This document shows, piece by piece, positions 8,484 to 18,553 of a stretch of 64,000 bases of DNA. Source of the stretch: Nostoc sp. TCL240-02 (GTDB lineage Bacteria; Cyanobacteriota; Cyanobacteriia; Cyanobacteriales; Nostocaceae); assembly GCF_013343235.1 (NCBI RefSeq), contig NZ_CP040094.1, forward strand, positions 4,278,501-4,342,500, read 5' to 3'. Below the pieces are notes generated by a model that did no database searches, was not told the origin of the DNA, and saw nothing but the letters and a program-made list of their open reading frames with translations. A program made the position numbers and the translations under genes. The first letter of the stretch is position 1; every line of letters begins with the position of its first letter.

Positions 8484-9275
8484 TTAAAGCCAACCGCGTA
8501 AACGATAAACGAAAGAACCAATATACTCTTTCAAAGCGGTGGTAAATTGGTGCAAGTTGTCGGTATCAGGTAATAAATTCAGTATAGCGGCTTTGGGAGT
8601 GGAACCAAGTTCTTGCAAGTCACCTTGACTAACTAAAAAGTCAGTGGGTGCGGGAATAACATTAATTCCTTGACGCTGAAAAATGTTAAGCGATCGCGGC
8701 ATGTGCATTGCCGAAGTAACCAATAATACTTGATTGATGCCACGAGATTCTAAAATTTTTCGGACATTGACAGCATTTTGATAAGTATTGAGAGATTCAG
8801 GTTCCTGAACAATCGCCTCAGATGGAATACCAATAGATGTGAGTATTGTTGCCATATCTGCCGACTCTGGTGAACCGCCACCACGCCAATCAATGCGGCC
8901 CCCGCTAAGAATGATTATAGGTGCTTTTTTTTGGCGATATAGTTGGGCGGCATAGATTACGCGATCGCCCGATTCACTCAAATCAACGGTAGGTCTTGGG
9001 GGAAAAGCTGATTTAGTTGCGCCACCCAAAACCACAATCGCTTCTGCAACTGGGATTTGGGCGAGTGGGAGATTTTGCCATTCTAGCGATCGCACTAATG
9101 ATTTAGCGATCCAAGCGTTACTACAAAATAGCAATAAAGTTAGGGCAAAAGCAATTGCGATCGCGGCGGTGCGCGGTCGTTTCCACAAGGAGACTAATGC
9201 GACTACCAAACTTACACAGGCTAATCCTAGTGGATAAAAAAATAGTGGCAGTAATTTAGAGAGATATAAAAACAT
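8484..9275 (-). CDS. YdcF/ElyC-like DUF218 membrane protein
   Basis: A 263-aa protein with two N-terminal membrane spans (about residues 10-30 and 38-58) and a DUF218 domain on the far side of the membrane. Family features seen are AIVVLGGATKSAFPPRP, IIILSGG, SLNTYQNAVNVRKIL and LLVTSAMHMPRSLNIFQRQG. Members such as ElyC and SanA affect envelope or peptidoglycan precursor metabolism. The start at 9275 (MFLYLSKLL) excludes 13 upstream codons that are just a translated G-rich repeat. Confidence 0.85.
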   Translation of the reverse strand: MFLYLSKLLPLFFYPLGLACVSLVVALVSLWKRPRTAAIAIAFALTLLLFCSNAWIAKSLVRSLEWQNLPLAQIPVAEAIVVLGGATKSAFPPRPTVDLSESGDRVIYAAQLYRQKKAPIIILSGGRIDWRGGGSPESADMATILTSIGIPSEAIVQEPESLNTYQNAVNVRKILESRGINQVLLVTSAMHMPRSLNIFQRQGINVIPAPTDFLVSQGDLQELGSTPKAAILNLLPDTDNLHQFTTALKEYIGSFVYRLRGWL

Positions 9276-9440
9276 AGTGGGGAATGGAGCAGGGAACAGG
9301 GAGCAGGGGGACAAGGGGGAGATGAGGGGGACAAGGGGGACAGGGAGGATAAAGGGAGAATTATTTAAAAAGTCTCTCCCCTATCTCCCCCCTTTTCCTT
9401 GTCCCCCCTATCTCTTATCGATTCCCAATACCCAATGCCC
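9276..9440. repeat. G-rich short tandem repeats and their inverted counterpart
   Basis: Repeated GGGGGACAAGG-type units on the left and CCTTGTCCCCCC-type units on the right face each other, so the spacer could fold into a long hairpin. This is the class of low-complexity repeat that recurs at 20690-20730, 39650-39690 and within narB and nirA. Confidence 0.5.
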
Positions 9441-9446
9441 AAATTA

Positions 9447-9953
9447 CTACCTTTCCCAAAACCTGAAATTGATACTACTTCCAGGAGCGCGACGATAACG
9501 GCGGGTGTTTCTTCTCGTTTGCCTTTTGTTGATTCTGTCGTTTGTTGGTTCAACTTCGCCCTCTTCTAATTCTTCAACTTGCAACTGAGTTCTAGTTTCT
9601 TCCTTACTTCCCCACCAAGCAGTAATCCAGCCTCCAGCTAAAGCGCCTATTCCACCCAGCAAGATACTTGTGGGTGCTGGATACCCCAAATATACAAAGC
9701 CAAGCATGAAAAATAACCAGTACTTTAGTCCTGTATCAACACCATCAGAGGAGGCTACATTTGGTGCCTGGGGGCTATTATCGGTTACATTGGTGATCCA
9801 ACTGAGGATGAAACCGCCCATGATTCCTAAGAAGATACTTAGGGCTGGCGCGGAGCCGGTCATTATTAATATAAATGTTAAAAATGCCCCAAATAACAAC
9901 TGAGAAAAGAAGCTGGGAGAAATACTCAAAAAATCGTTCTTTTTGTCTGCCAT
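9447..9953 (-). CDS. Hypothetical membrane protein with four hydrophobic segments
   Basis: The 168-aa product has two paired hydrophobic segments (about residues 14-55: LLFGAFLTFILIMTG and IFLGIMGGFILSWI; about 75-113: YWLFFMLGFVYLG and ILLGGIGALAGGWITAWW) in an internally duplicated pattern, followed by an acidic stretch and a basic C-terminus (RRNTRRYRRAPG). I do not recognise the family. It lies 171 bp upstream of the DUF218 gene on the same strand, separated by repeats. Confidence 0.65.
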   Translation of the reverse strand: MADKKNDFLSISPSFFSQLLFGAFLTFILIMTGSAPALSIFLGIMGGFILSWITNVTDNSPQAPNVASSDGVDTGLKYWLFFMLGFVYLGYPAPTSILLGGIGALAGGWITAWWGSKEETRTQLQVEELEEGEVEPTNDRINKRQTRRNTRRYRRAPGSSINFRFWER

Positions 9954-9984
9954 ATAGTAATAAAAAGGCTATCAACTAGATACC

Positions 9985-10140
9985 AATTTGTAGTTCGTAA
10001 TTTTCGATTCAATTACGAATTACGTTAGCATAGCGCTAGCAAGTCCGCGTACTGCTATGAGAAAGAAAGCTACGCATAGTCGTCTGTCTGCGACACGCTG
10101 CGCGAACGTAGAGAGCATCATTACGAATTACGAATTACGA
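9985..10140. repeat. Dispersed repeat with TTACGAA direct repeats
   Basis: It contains ATTACGAATTACGTTAGC, a core with CTGCGCGAACGTAGAGAGC, and four TTACGAA direct repeats at the right end that run into the stop region of the next gene. The same family appears at 3395-3470 and 51005-51075. Confidence 0.5.
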
Positions 10141-11670
10141 ATTATTTAATTGTGCCTCTTGTGATTGAGTTGTATCCAAAATCTTTACGTAGGCTTGTTC
10201 TTTTTCAGTGAAAGGTTCAGCTTGTTTGATTTGTGAGGCTAATAAATCGGCGGTAGCATCAGCAATATCACCAGTGCGGTTGTTCAGACGCTCTTTTAGA
10301 ACTTCTAGCGGTGCTGTGCATTGGATAATTTGAAGGGGAATTTCGTACTTTGTAGCTTGAGTGATCGCTTCTTGCCGCAAATGCTGTTTATCATACTTGG
10401 CATCCAAAATCACCGAAAAACCTTGTTTAGCCAGGATAATGCCCAATTCCAGCAGCCTTGTGTAGGTTTTCTCAGTCATCTCAGGTGTATACAAATCATC
10501 GCCACCTTTTTCCCACAGGGGAATTCCTCCTAAATGTTTCCGCACCGCATCAGAACGCAGGTGAATCGCTCCCTGTTGACGAGCTAAATGCCTTGCTGTG
10601 GTACTTTTACCAGAACCCGACAATCCCGACATCAAAATTAGCTCTCCAACCTTTGGTTTAGTGTACTCCCAAGCCTGTTTGTAATACTCACTGGCGGTTT
10701 TTGTTGCCTCTTCCTTTACCGTCGCGGGTACACTCGGATCGCCTAGCAAAAATGATGTTACCTTAGCCCTGACATAAGCCTGACGACTTAAATATAAAGG
10801 CAGCACTTGTAAACCTTCCCAGTCTCCAGTTTGCTCTATGTAGGCATTCAAAAACGCATTACCTAAATCTTTGCGTTGCCGCGCTTCCAAATCCATCACC
10901 GTGAACGCCACATCATACATCACATCGACAAAGCGAAACGGCTCGTTAAACTCAATACAATCAAACAGCAAAATTTTGTCGTGCCACAGGGCAATATTTC
11001 TCAGGTGTAAATCTCCGTGACATTCACGAATATAATTGTTGTGAATTCTGCTAGCAAATAATTCTGAACGTTCGGCAAAAAACTTATCTGTATATTGCTT
11101 TGTTTCTGTAAATTGTTCCTGAGTCTGGGGGCCACCAATATAATTCTCAGTTTGCTGATAATTCTCATCAAAGGCAGCGCGGACTTTTAGCACTTCACCA
11201 AAACTGCTAATGTAATCATTCGTCTGTGCTTCAGCATGATATTGAGCTACTACCCGTCCCAACTCATCTAAGCATGTCTCATCTAACTTACCCTGGTCAA
11301 AAAGCGTACTCAATAGCGACTCTTGAGGAAACTGCCGCATTTTCAGCACGTATTCTACAGCCTCGGCAGTTCCCTCTAACTGGTATTGCTCCCCTACCAG
11401 AGTTATGGGCAAAACTTCTAAATATAGTTCACCAGCACCTCTCTGATTTAACCGCAACTCTTCCTGACAAAAATGCTGCCGCTTCTCTAAGGTGGAAAAA
11501 TCCAAAAAGCCAAAATTCACAGGTTTTTTCAGCTTATAAGCGTAATCCCCAGTCAGCAGCACATAAGAAACGTGAGTTTGAATTAGTTCAATAGGTTCTG
11601 TTACCGCATGGGGATAAAATCCAGGCTGCAACATTTGCTGAATTAAGACTGGAAAAGTCGCTTCTGTCAT
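10135..11670 (-). CDS. Bifunctional aminoglycoside phosphotransferase-like / AAA-type P-loop kinase
   Basis: A 511-aa two-domain protein. Residues about 1-330 carry an APT/choline-kinase-like fold with the Brenner motif RECHGDLHLRNIAL and the metal-binding LLFDCIEFNE. Residues about 345-500 carry a P-loop kinase with Walker A LSGLSGSGKSTTARHLA and the R-S-D segment HLRSDAVRKHLGG. The substrate is unknown; similar fused proteins are widespread and uncharacterised. The ATG at 11670 follows GAGGAA on the minus strand; an upstream in-frame ATG at 11697 would add nine residues. Confidence 0.85.
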   Translation of the reverse strand: MTEATFPVLIQQMLQPGFYPHAVTEPIELIQTHVSYVLLTGDYAYKLKKPVNFGFLDFSTLEKRQHFCQEELRLNQRGAGELYLEVLPITLVGEQYQLEGTAEAVEYVLKMRQFPQESLLSTLFDQGKLDETCLDELGRVVAQYHAEAQTNDYISSFGEVLKVRAAFDENYQQTENYIGGPQTQEQFTETKQYTDKFFAERSELFASRIHNNYIRECHGDLHLRNIALWHDKILLFDCIEFNEPFRFVDVMYDVAFTVMDLEARQRKDLGNAFLNAYIEQTGDWEGLQVLPLYLSRQAYVRAKVTSFLLGDPSVPATVKEEATKTASEYYKQAWEYTKPKVGELILMSGLSGSGKSTTARHLARQQGAIHLRSDAVRKHLGGIPLWEKGGDDLYTPEMTEKTYTRLLELGIILAKQGFSVILDAKYDKQHLRQEAITQATKYEIPLQIIQCTAPLEVLKERLNNRTGDIADATADLLASQIKQAEPFTEKEQAYVKILDTTQSQEAQLNNS

Positions 11671-11695
11671 TTCTATTCCTCTGCGGTTCAAATAC

Positions 11696-11720
11696 AAAAA
11701 AACCAGGAGTTCCCCCCTGG
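11696..11720 (-). terminator. Rho-independent terminator of rplY
   Basis: On the minus strand a 7-bp stem (CCAGGGG with CTCCTGG, one G-T pair, loop GGAA) is followed directly by seven T. It lies 33 bp past the rplY stop and 26 bp before the next start. Confidence 0.8.
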
Positions 11721-11753
11721 CATAATCAAAAATTATTACACAGTTTACTTAGC

Positions 11754-12359
11754 TTAAGAAGCTGCTTCAGTTTCAGTTTCAGTCCCAGCATCTTCAGCAC
11801 TAATTTGTGGTGGCAAAACGCTCACAACAAGTCGTTCCAATTCAGCTAGAGGTGTTACACCTTCAGGAAAGGGTATATCACTAATACTCAAACTGTCTCC
11901 AATTTGTAGGTTAGTGACATCGATTTCAATTACATCTGGAATGTTTTCTGGCGCACAACTTACTTGCAATTCGGTGATTACGGTGTCTAACACACCACCC
12001 TCTTGTTTAACACCAACAGCATTGCCCACAAAACGCAGCCGCACTTCTACAGTGGTATCGCCGTGACCAGCAACGGCAAAAAAGCTGAGGTGGTAGGGTG
12101 TACCTTTTGCTGGATGAATCTGAAGTTCCCTCAGCAGGGTTTTGCCGCGCCAAGGTGCATCAGTAATGTTTAATTCAATCAATGTGTTGTTGACTGAAAC
12201 TCTTTTGAGCAAACGCTCAACGGTTTTAGCATCAATAGTCAAAGAAATTGACTCTGTACCTTTGTGACCGTACAAATTGGCAGGTATTAGTCCAGAACGA
12301 CGCAAAGCTCTTGGCTTGCTGCCTTCTGGACGTTTTTGAGATTCGACTGTAATAGCCAT
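11754..12359 (-). CDS. rplY: 50S ribosomal protein L25/Ctc
   Basis: A 5S-rRNA-binding ribosomal protein of the long CTC form (201 aa). The N-terminal L25 domain (about residues 1-95) shows the family pattern [15 protein letters not shown] and the C-terminal TL5 beta domain (about 96-185) includes [20 protein letters not shown]. It ends in a Glu/Thr/Ala tail. It lies 76 bp downstream of purA on the same strand with heptamer repeats between them, so co-transcription is possible. Confidence 0.95.
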   Translation of the reverse strand: MAITVESQKRPEGSKPRALRRSGLIPANLYGHKGTESISLTIDAKTVERLLKRVSVNNTLIELNITDAPWRGKTLLRELQIHPAKGTPYHLSFFAVAGHGDTTVEVRLRFVGNAVGVKQEGGVLDTVITELQVSCAPENIPDVIEIDVTNLQIGDSLSISDIPFPEGVTPLAELERLVVSVLPPQISAEDAGTETETEAAS

Positions 12360-12373
12360 AGAAGTTGTCCTTT

Positions 12374-12434
12374 GTCATTAGTCATTAGTCATTGGTCATT
12401 AGTCATTAGTTATTTGCTAATGACTAATGATTAA
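12374..12434. repeat. CATTAGT heptamer tandem repeats
   Basis: Short tandem repeats of (C)ATTAGT(C) run in both orientations (GTCATTAGTCATTAG then CTAATGACTAATGA), forming a potential stem in the purA-rplY spacer. This is a typical Nostoc short tandemly repeated repetitive sequence. Confidence 0.7.
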
Positions 12435-12435
12435 T

Positions 12436-13788
<1,353 letters not shown>

Positions 13789-13883
13789 TTAAGAAGTAAA
13801 GTTTCCACAAACTATAATTATTAACATATTGCTTAAATCATGTCAAGCATATTGCAGAATAACTTTAGCTGTTTTCAATGATA

Positions 13884-14033
13884 GGAATTATGCAAAACTA
13901 CGCACAGTAGGGGCAATTTATGAATTGCCCCTACGGAAAATCAAGGTTTGGGCTATTTTTGCGTAAGTCCTTACATAGGTAAGGGCAATACCATGTGAGA
14001 AGCCGCTTTGCGTCTACATGAATTGCCCTCTGC
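13884..14033. repeat. Inverted-repeat element (GGACTTACGCAAAA family) plus adjoining partial copy
   Basis: The right end GCGTAAGTCC (complement GGACTTACGCAAAA, at about 13957-13970) pairs with a degenerate left end GGAATTATGCAAAA at 13884. The interior has GTAGGGGCAATT against AATTGCCCCTAC. A second partial copy follows at 13981-14033 (GTAAGGGCAATACC with CTACATGAATTGCCC). The same element recurs at 38418-38533. Confidence 0.6.
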
Positions 14034-14070
14034 CTACGGATAATTGGGGGTTAATTACAATGCCAAACAT

Positions 14071-14105
14071 AGAATAGAGACGTAGCATCGCAACATCTCT
14101 ATTCT
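14071..14105. repeat. Hairpin AGAATAGAGACGT/ACATCTCTATTCT
   Basis: A 13-bp stem with one mismatch and a nine-base loop lies in the purA-histidine kinase spacer. The rest of the 580-bp divergent spacer shows no gene; promoters for both flanking genes are presumably here. Confidence 0.45.
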
Positions 14106-14359
14106 GTGTTCTGGCTAGGCAACTTATCCCATCCAAACTGCATTGGTAACATTACTGCTCAAAATGAATTTATATTAAAAACTAGCGGATTTATTTCTGA
14201 GTATTATGTATAAATCATCATCCCAAAAAATCTAGATATTTACAACTATAACAGATTGTAATTTCTTACCCGTGTTATTAAAATCTTAAAATATTCTCAG
14301 GATTTTTTTAATGTTTAATTTTAACTGATGGAGGGCATCTGCGGCAGAAAGGGCATCGC

Positions 14360-16528
14360 ATGATCAAAAAATGGTATAGAGTTCAAAAGCTAAAAGCGAT
14401 ATTCGTCTTAGCATTGTCAGTTGTCTTTACTAATGCTGTAGTCTCTTATAGCAATACTGTTAAGCTGATTCACAACCAGCAATGGGTGACATCCTCTTAT
14501 GAAGTTATCACCAAAGTTGAAAGTATTCAATCTTTACTCAAAGATACTGAAACTGCACAACGTAATTATCTAATTACAGCAGATGCAAATGATCTGAAAA
14601 CTTATCTTGCAGCTTATCAACAAACTAATCGCAATATTCAAATTCTTAGTAGATTAACTGCCGATAACTATCAAAAGCAGCAGTGGATTTATTTGTTGGA
14701 GCCAAAAATTACCAGTAGGCTCAACATTTTGCAACAAGAGATTTATCTCAGACAAAACCAGGGATTTGAAGCAGTTCGGCAGCGAATATTATCTGATAAA
14801 GATAATCAAAGCAGCAAAGAAATTCAACAACTGATTCACGACTCTTTAGAGGTAGAGCAAAATTTATTACAGCACAGAATGCAGCAGTCGCAAGCAAGTT
14901 CCCAAAAGGCGATAGTTACATTTTTTATCGCTGCGATTGTGGATTTGGTGCTGGTGGCGCTGCTGTATGATTTGTTGTGGCGTTATATCAGGCAACTTCA
15001 GCAGACAGAACTGGCCCTACGCCAAAGCGAAAACCGTTTACGAGCCATGATAGATGCAGAACCAGAATGTATTAAGTTGATTGCTAGGGATGGCACGCTT
15101 TTAGAAATTAATGCAGAAGGATTGGCAATGATGGAAGTAGAAAGTCCTGATGTATTGATTGGTAAACCAATTGATGACGTAATTGTGCCGGAGTATAGAG
15201 CAGCTTTTGCCGACTTGCATAAAAGTATCTGCCAAGGTAACAAGGGGACTTTGGAGTTTGAAATTGTCGGATTTAAAGGTACTCGTCGCTACATGGAAAC
15301 TTATGCTGTACCACTGCGTAACGAATCTGATGGTACATTCATTCATTTGGCACTGATGCGAGATATAACTCAGCAAAAACAGGCAGAACAGAAAATCCGT
15401 GAACAAAGATTGCTGCTGGATGTATCAACTGAGGGGATTTTGGTACGAAATATCCACAACCAAATATTGTTTTGGAATCAAGGTGCTGAACGTCTTTACG
15501 GCTGGAAGTCTGAGGAAGTTGTAGGTAAGAATGTTTTGCAACTTTTGTATAAAGGTATTTCACCACAGCTAGAAGATGCTTACTTGAAGGTGATGAATAC
15601 AGGTGAGTGGCGGGGTGAGTTGCATCAACTGACAAAGGAAGGTAAAGTAATTATCGTTGAAAGTCGGTGGATACTGATCCGAGATGATCATGGACAAACT
15701 AAGTCCATTTTGAGTGTGAACACCGAGATTACGCAGCAGAAACAACTAGAAGCTCAACTTCTGCGATCGCAACGTTTGGAGAGTATCGGCACGTTAGCTG
15801 GCGGTATTGTCCACGATCTCAACAATATACTATCCCCAATTTTAATGTCAGTTCAATTGTTGCAGAAGAAATTGCCTGATTCGCAGAGTCAGAAAATACT
15901 GCAAACTTTAGAAAATAATGTGAAACGCGGCGCTAATTTGCTCAAGCAAGTATTGTCTTTTGCACGGGGTATTGAAGACAAACGGACAATTGTGCAAATT
16001 CAGCCTTTGATGGCAGAAATTGAGCAAATTATCGCTCAAACATTCCCTAAATCGATTATCTGTCAGGCAGATATCCCTAAAAATCTCTGGTATGTCCGTG
16101 GAGACATAACTCAAATACATCAGGTGCTGATAAATTTAGTAGTTAATGCCCGTGATGCCATGCCCAATGGCGGTAGATTGAGAATTGCAGCAGAAAATCT
16201 GGTGATTGGCGAACATTCTGCCCAGATCAATATTAATGCTAAAGTGGGTTCTTATGTTGCGATCGTGGTAACAGATACTGGTATGGGTATGTCGTCAGAA
16301 GTCCAGCAACGAATTTTTGAACCATTTTTCACTACCAAAGATATAGGCAAAGGTACAGGTTTAGGACTTTCTACAGCGTTGGGTATCATTAAGAATCACG
16401 GTGGTTTTGTCAATGTTTATAGTCAGATAGGTAGAGGAACTCAATTTACAGTGTACTTACCTGCTTCAACATTTAGAGACACATCTTTGCTATCTCAAGA
16501 ACTGGAATCAGTTACAGGAGATGGCTAA
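14360..16528 (+). CDS. Sensor histidine kinase, CHASE3-PAS-PAS-HisKA-HATPase
   Basis: Membrane-bound two-component sensor of 722 aa. A transmembrane helix at about 13-31 and a second at 186-207 bracket a CHASE3 extracellular domain (LLKDTETAQRNYLITAD). Two PAS domains follow (about 222-340 and 345-462), then HisKA with phospho-acceptor His485 in AGGIVHDLNNILSPI, and the ATPase domain with N-box LVVNARDAM, DTGMGM and GKGTGLGLS. There is no attached receiver domain, and no response regulator gene lies next to it, so its partner is unknown. Upstream GGAGGG is near the start but spaced rather far. Confidence 0.92.
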   Translation: MIKKWYRVQKLKAIFVLALSVVFTNAVVSYSNTVKLIHNQQWVTSSYEVITKVESIQSLLKDTETAQRNYLITADANDLKTYLAAYQQTNRNIQILSRLTADNYQKQQWIYLLEPKITSRLNILQQEIYLRQNQGFEAVRQRILSDKDNQSSKEIQQLIHDSLEVEQNLLQHRMQQSQASSQKAIVTFFIAAIVDLVLVALLYDLLWRYIRQLQQTELALRQSENRLRAMIDAEPECIKLIARDGTLLEINAEGLAMMEVESPDVLIGKPIDDVIVPEYRAAFADLHKSICQGNKGTLEFEIVGFKGTRRYMETYAVPLRNESDGTFIHLALMRDITQQKQAEQKIREQRLLLDVSTEGILVRNIHNQILFWNQGAERLYGWKSEEVVGKNVLQLLYKGISPQLEDAYLKVMNTGEWRGELHQLTKEGKVIIVESRWILIRDDHGQTKSILSVNTEITQQKQLEAQLLRSQRLESIGTLAGGIVHDLNNILSPILMSVQLLQKKLPDSQSQKILQTLENNVKRGANLLKQVLSFARGIEDKRTIVQIQPLMAEIEQIIAQTFPKSIICQADIPKNLWYVRGDITQIHQVLINLVVNARDAMPNGGRLRIAAENLVIGEHSAQININAKVGSYVAIVVTDTGMGMSSEVQQRIFEPFFTTKDIGKGTGLGLSTALGIIKNHGGFVNVYSQIGRGTQFTVYLPASTFRDTSLLSQELESVTGDG

Positions 16529-16623
16529 TTTATTTTGGTGGTGAAAGTATTACAGACTAGAAAAAATCCTATTAACCAAAACTTTCTGCCGACGTTGGAA
16601 ATTGGTTACTATAAATAAAAATA

Positions 16624-16854
16624 TTAGTTAATATGATACGCCGTTATCACTATTGTCTTGTCTGGACTATATACAGATTCGACTCTTGGGTATTCGTTAT
16701 GAATCCACCATACTTTTATTCTATTAGACTGTGCAGGTGCGCTACCTGAGATTGAATATCCTGCCTGGGTCATTAAGGTTTCAAAAGTATTTGAGTCGAG
16801 AACCGTACAATTAAAAGCTGTTAGTCCCTGTATTTGATGTCTGTTTAGGGTCAT
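16624..16854 (-). CDS. Small hypothetical ORF, possibly second half of a frameshifted gene
   Basis: Encodes 76 residues (for example LMTQAGYSISGSAPAQSNRI, then VWWIHNEYPRVESVYSPDKT) with coding-like composition and no recognised domain. It overlaps the 3' end of the upstream ORF by 44 nt in another frame. The pair may be two overlapping small genes or one gene broken by a frameshift near 16811-16854. Confidence 0.4.
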   Translation of the reverse strand: MTLNRHQIQGLTAFNCTVLDSNTFETLMTQAGYSISGSAPAQSNRIKVWWIHNEYPRVESVYSPDKTIVITAYHIN

Positions 16855-17131
16855 AGCTACCCTGGTAAGTCGTAAAAATCCTATATCCTGGTAATACTAA
16901 CGCAATTCCACTGTAACTGTGAATTTTACCGGGATATTTATAGGGAACATCATCTGGTACGCTCCCACCAATTCGAAAACTAAAACCAAATAGCCATATA
17001 TATAAACCAGGTAGTAGTAAATCCATGCTATATGCAATAGCTCTCATTGCCTCATTTTCTTTGAAAGAAGCATAATTTCTAGCTATAGCGAATTTTTTGG
17101 AGATATTTTTCAGGTTTATGGTTTCTAACAT
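16811..17131 (-). CDS. Small hypothetical ORF next to the CRISPR-like relic
   Basis: From ATG 17131 the product is 106 aa, with a central hydrophobic run (MDLLLPGLYIWLFGFSF) and no recognised family. A start at 17152 would extend seven codons into the first CRISPR-like repeat, so the downstream ATG is preferred. See the overlapping ORF 16624-16854. Confidence 0.4.
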   Translation of the reverse strand: MLETINLKNISKKFAIARNYASFKENEAMRAIAYSMDLLLPGLYIWLFGFSFRIGGSVPDDVPYKYPGKIHSYSGIALVLPGYRIFTTYQGSYDPKQTSNTGTNSF

Positions 17132-17138
17132 GGTCTTA

Positions 17139-17328
17139 GTTTCAATCCCCAATAGGGATTTTAGTAAGTTTCAAGCGTTTCAATCCCCAATAGGGATTTT
17201 AGTAAGTTTCAAGCGTTTCAATCCCTATCAGGATAAGGTGTTTTGCAACTTGCAACCTCGATATTCCGCTATCTGCTCAACCAGGGATTTTAATCCCTAT
17301 CAGGATAAGGTGTTTTGCAACTTGCAAC
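17139..17328. CRISPR. Orphan CRISPR-like repeat relic with spacerless tandem copies
   Basis: Two identical 38-nt units (17139-17176 and 17177-17214), starting GTTTCAATCCCCAATAGGG, stand head to tail with no spacer. They are followed by a variant starting GTTTCAATCCCTATCAGG (17215-17256). A 37-nt segment of that variant (17220-17256) recurs identically at 17292-17328 after a 35-nt spacer-like segment. The GTTTCAATCCC..GGGATT pattern is the complement of typical Nostoc CRISPR repeats ending GGGATTGAAAC. No cas gene is in the window. I read it as a degenerate mini-array. Confidence 0.6.
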
Positions 17329-17622
17329 TGCTGACCTTTGAAAGGTTTACTATATTTGGGTTTTAAGGTTTAGTTGCGCGGATGTGTACATAATAGCAAA
17401 GTTTTCAAGCTCTTGTAAGAGTGGAAAGTCTTTAAAATACTTATACCGCAAGATGCGCGACAGTTAATCTAATAGGGCTTTTGAGAGCATTTTTAGCATC
17501 AGCCAAAAATTAGCGATCGCTCTGTAACAATGGGAACAGCACCTTTAAACGGTTAACTTATGCTTGTGTTTCTGCTGCACTATTTGTTTTTTAAGACTTA
17601 ACTTTGTTTTAGCTAACCGCAA
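17329..17622. other. Non-coding spacer after the CRISPR-like relic
   Basis: About 290 bp of A/T-rich sequence with one GCGATCGC site at about 17513. It might contain the leader of the relic array or the promoter of the downstream glycosidase gene; neither can be placed confidently. Confidence 0.3.
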
Positions 17623-18510
17623 GTGAGTTTAAATGTGAGGAAAATCAAACTACCAACTTTGATATTAATTAGTTTGGCAATGGTGTTGTGGTTTAATTTG
17701 CATTCCTCAACACCGTCAATATCAACTGTTACATCTTCACCACCAAAAAGTATCCGCTACTTCGAGCGCACTTTACCCCAAGGCATCGCTCACATTTTGT
17801 TGATTCCAGCTAATAGCAAATTTTTGGTAACTCCTGCAATATCACAAAAGGTAGCCACAGTAGAGGAATTTGCCCAAAAGCATCGAGCCTTAGCTATCTT
17901 GAACGCAGGCTTTTTTGACCCAGCCAACCAAAAAACTACATCTTATGTTGTCATACAAGGGAAGGTGGTGGCTGACCCCAAGGAAAACGATCGCTTGGTG
18001 AACAATTCCAACTTAAAATCTTATTTGAGTCAAATTTTAAATCGCACAGAATTTCGCCGTTACTCATGTGGACAGAATATTCGCTATGATATTGCGCTGC
18101 ACAGTGCGTCACAGCCAGTCGGTTGTCAGTTAGTGGATGCCATAGGCGCAGGACCAAGGCTATTACCAGAACTCACTTTAGAAAAAGAAGGTTTTGTAGA
18201 TAATGCCAATAAACGAGATGCACTTGGCAGCAACCAACCTAATGCTAGAACTGCCGTTGGCATTACTCGTGATGGCAGCGTTGTTTTAGTTATGGTGGCT
18301 CAAAAACCCTCGGCTAACGGTAATGGGATATCCTTACCAGCACTAGCTAATTTTATGAAAACTCTTGGTGCTGATAAAGCGATGAATCTGGATGGAGGAA
18401 GTTCGTCTTCACTGTATTACAATGGCAAAACCTTTTACGGGAAGGTTGATTTGGAAGGAAATTCTATCAAGCGTCCCGTTAAGTCAGTTTTGCTGGTTCA
18501 GGAAAACTAG
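17623..18510 (+). CDS. Phosphodiester glycosidase (NAGPA/DUF2233) family exported protein
   Basis: A 295-aa protein with an N-terminal hydrophobic segment (LPTLILISLAMVLWFNLH) serving as signal or anchor. The NAGPA-like domain shows ILNAGFFDP (about residue 92), NARTAVGITRDG (about 207) and the signature MNLDGGSSSSLYYNG (about 250-264). The family removes terminal sugars from phosphodiesters and appears in envelope metabolism; the substrate here is unknown. Start is GTG at 17623, with a second in-frame GTG at 17635 as alternative. Confidence 0.85.
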   Translation: MSLNVRKIKLPTLILISLAMVLWFNLHSSTPSISTVTSSPPKSIRYFERTLPQGIAHILLIPANSKFLVTPAISQKVATVEEFAQKHRALAILNAGFFDPANQKTTSYVVIQGKVVADPKENDRLVNNSNLKSYLSQILNRTEFRRYSCGQNIRYDIALHSASQPVGCQLVDAIGAGPRLLPELTLEKEGFVDNANKRDALGSNQPNARTAVGITRDGSVVLVMVAQKPSANGNGISLPALANFMKTLGADKAMNLDGGSSSSLYYNGKTFYGKVDLEGNSIKRPVKSVLLVQEN

Positions 18511-18553
18511 CGAGGCGCTACGCGAACGCGGTTCGTTCTTCATATAGCTGGTA

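Noticed and set aside
17097..17366. 89-codon plus-strand ORF across the CRISPR-like repeats
   Set aside because: It is a translation of the repeat units, with no independent coding evidence.
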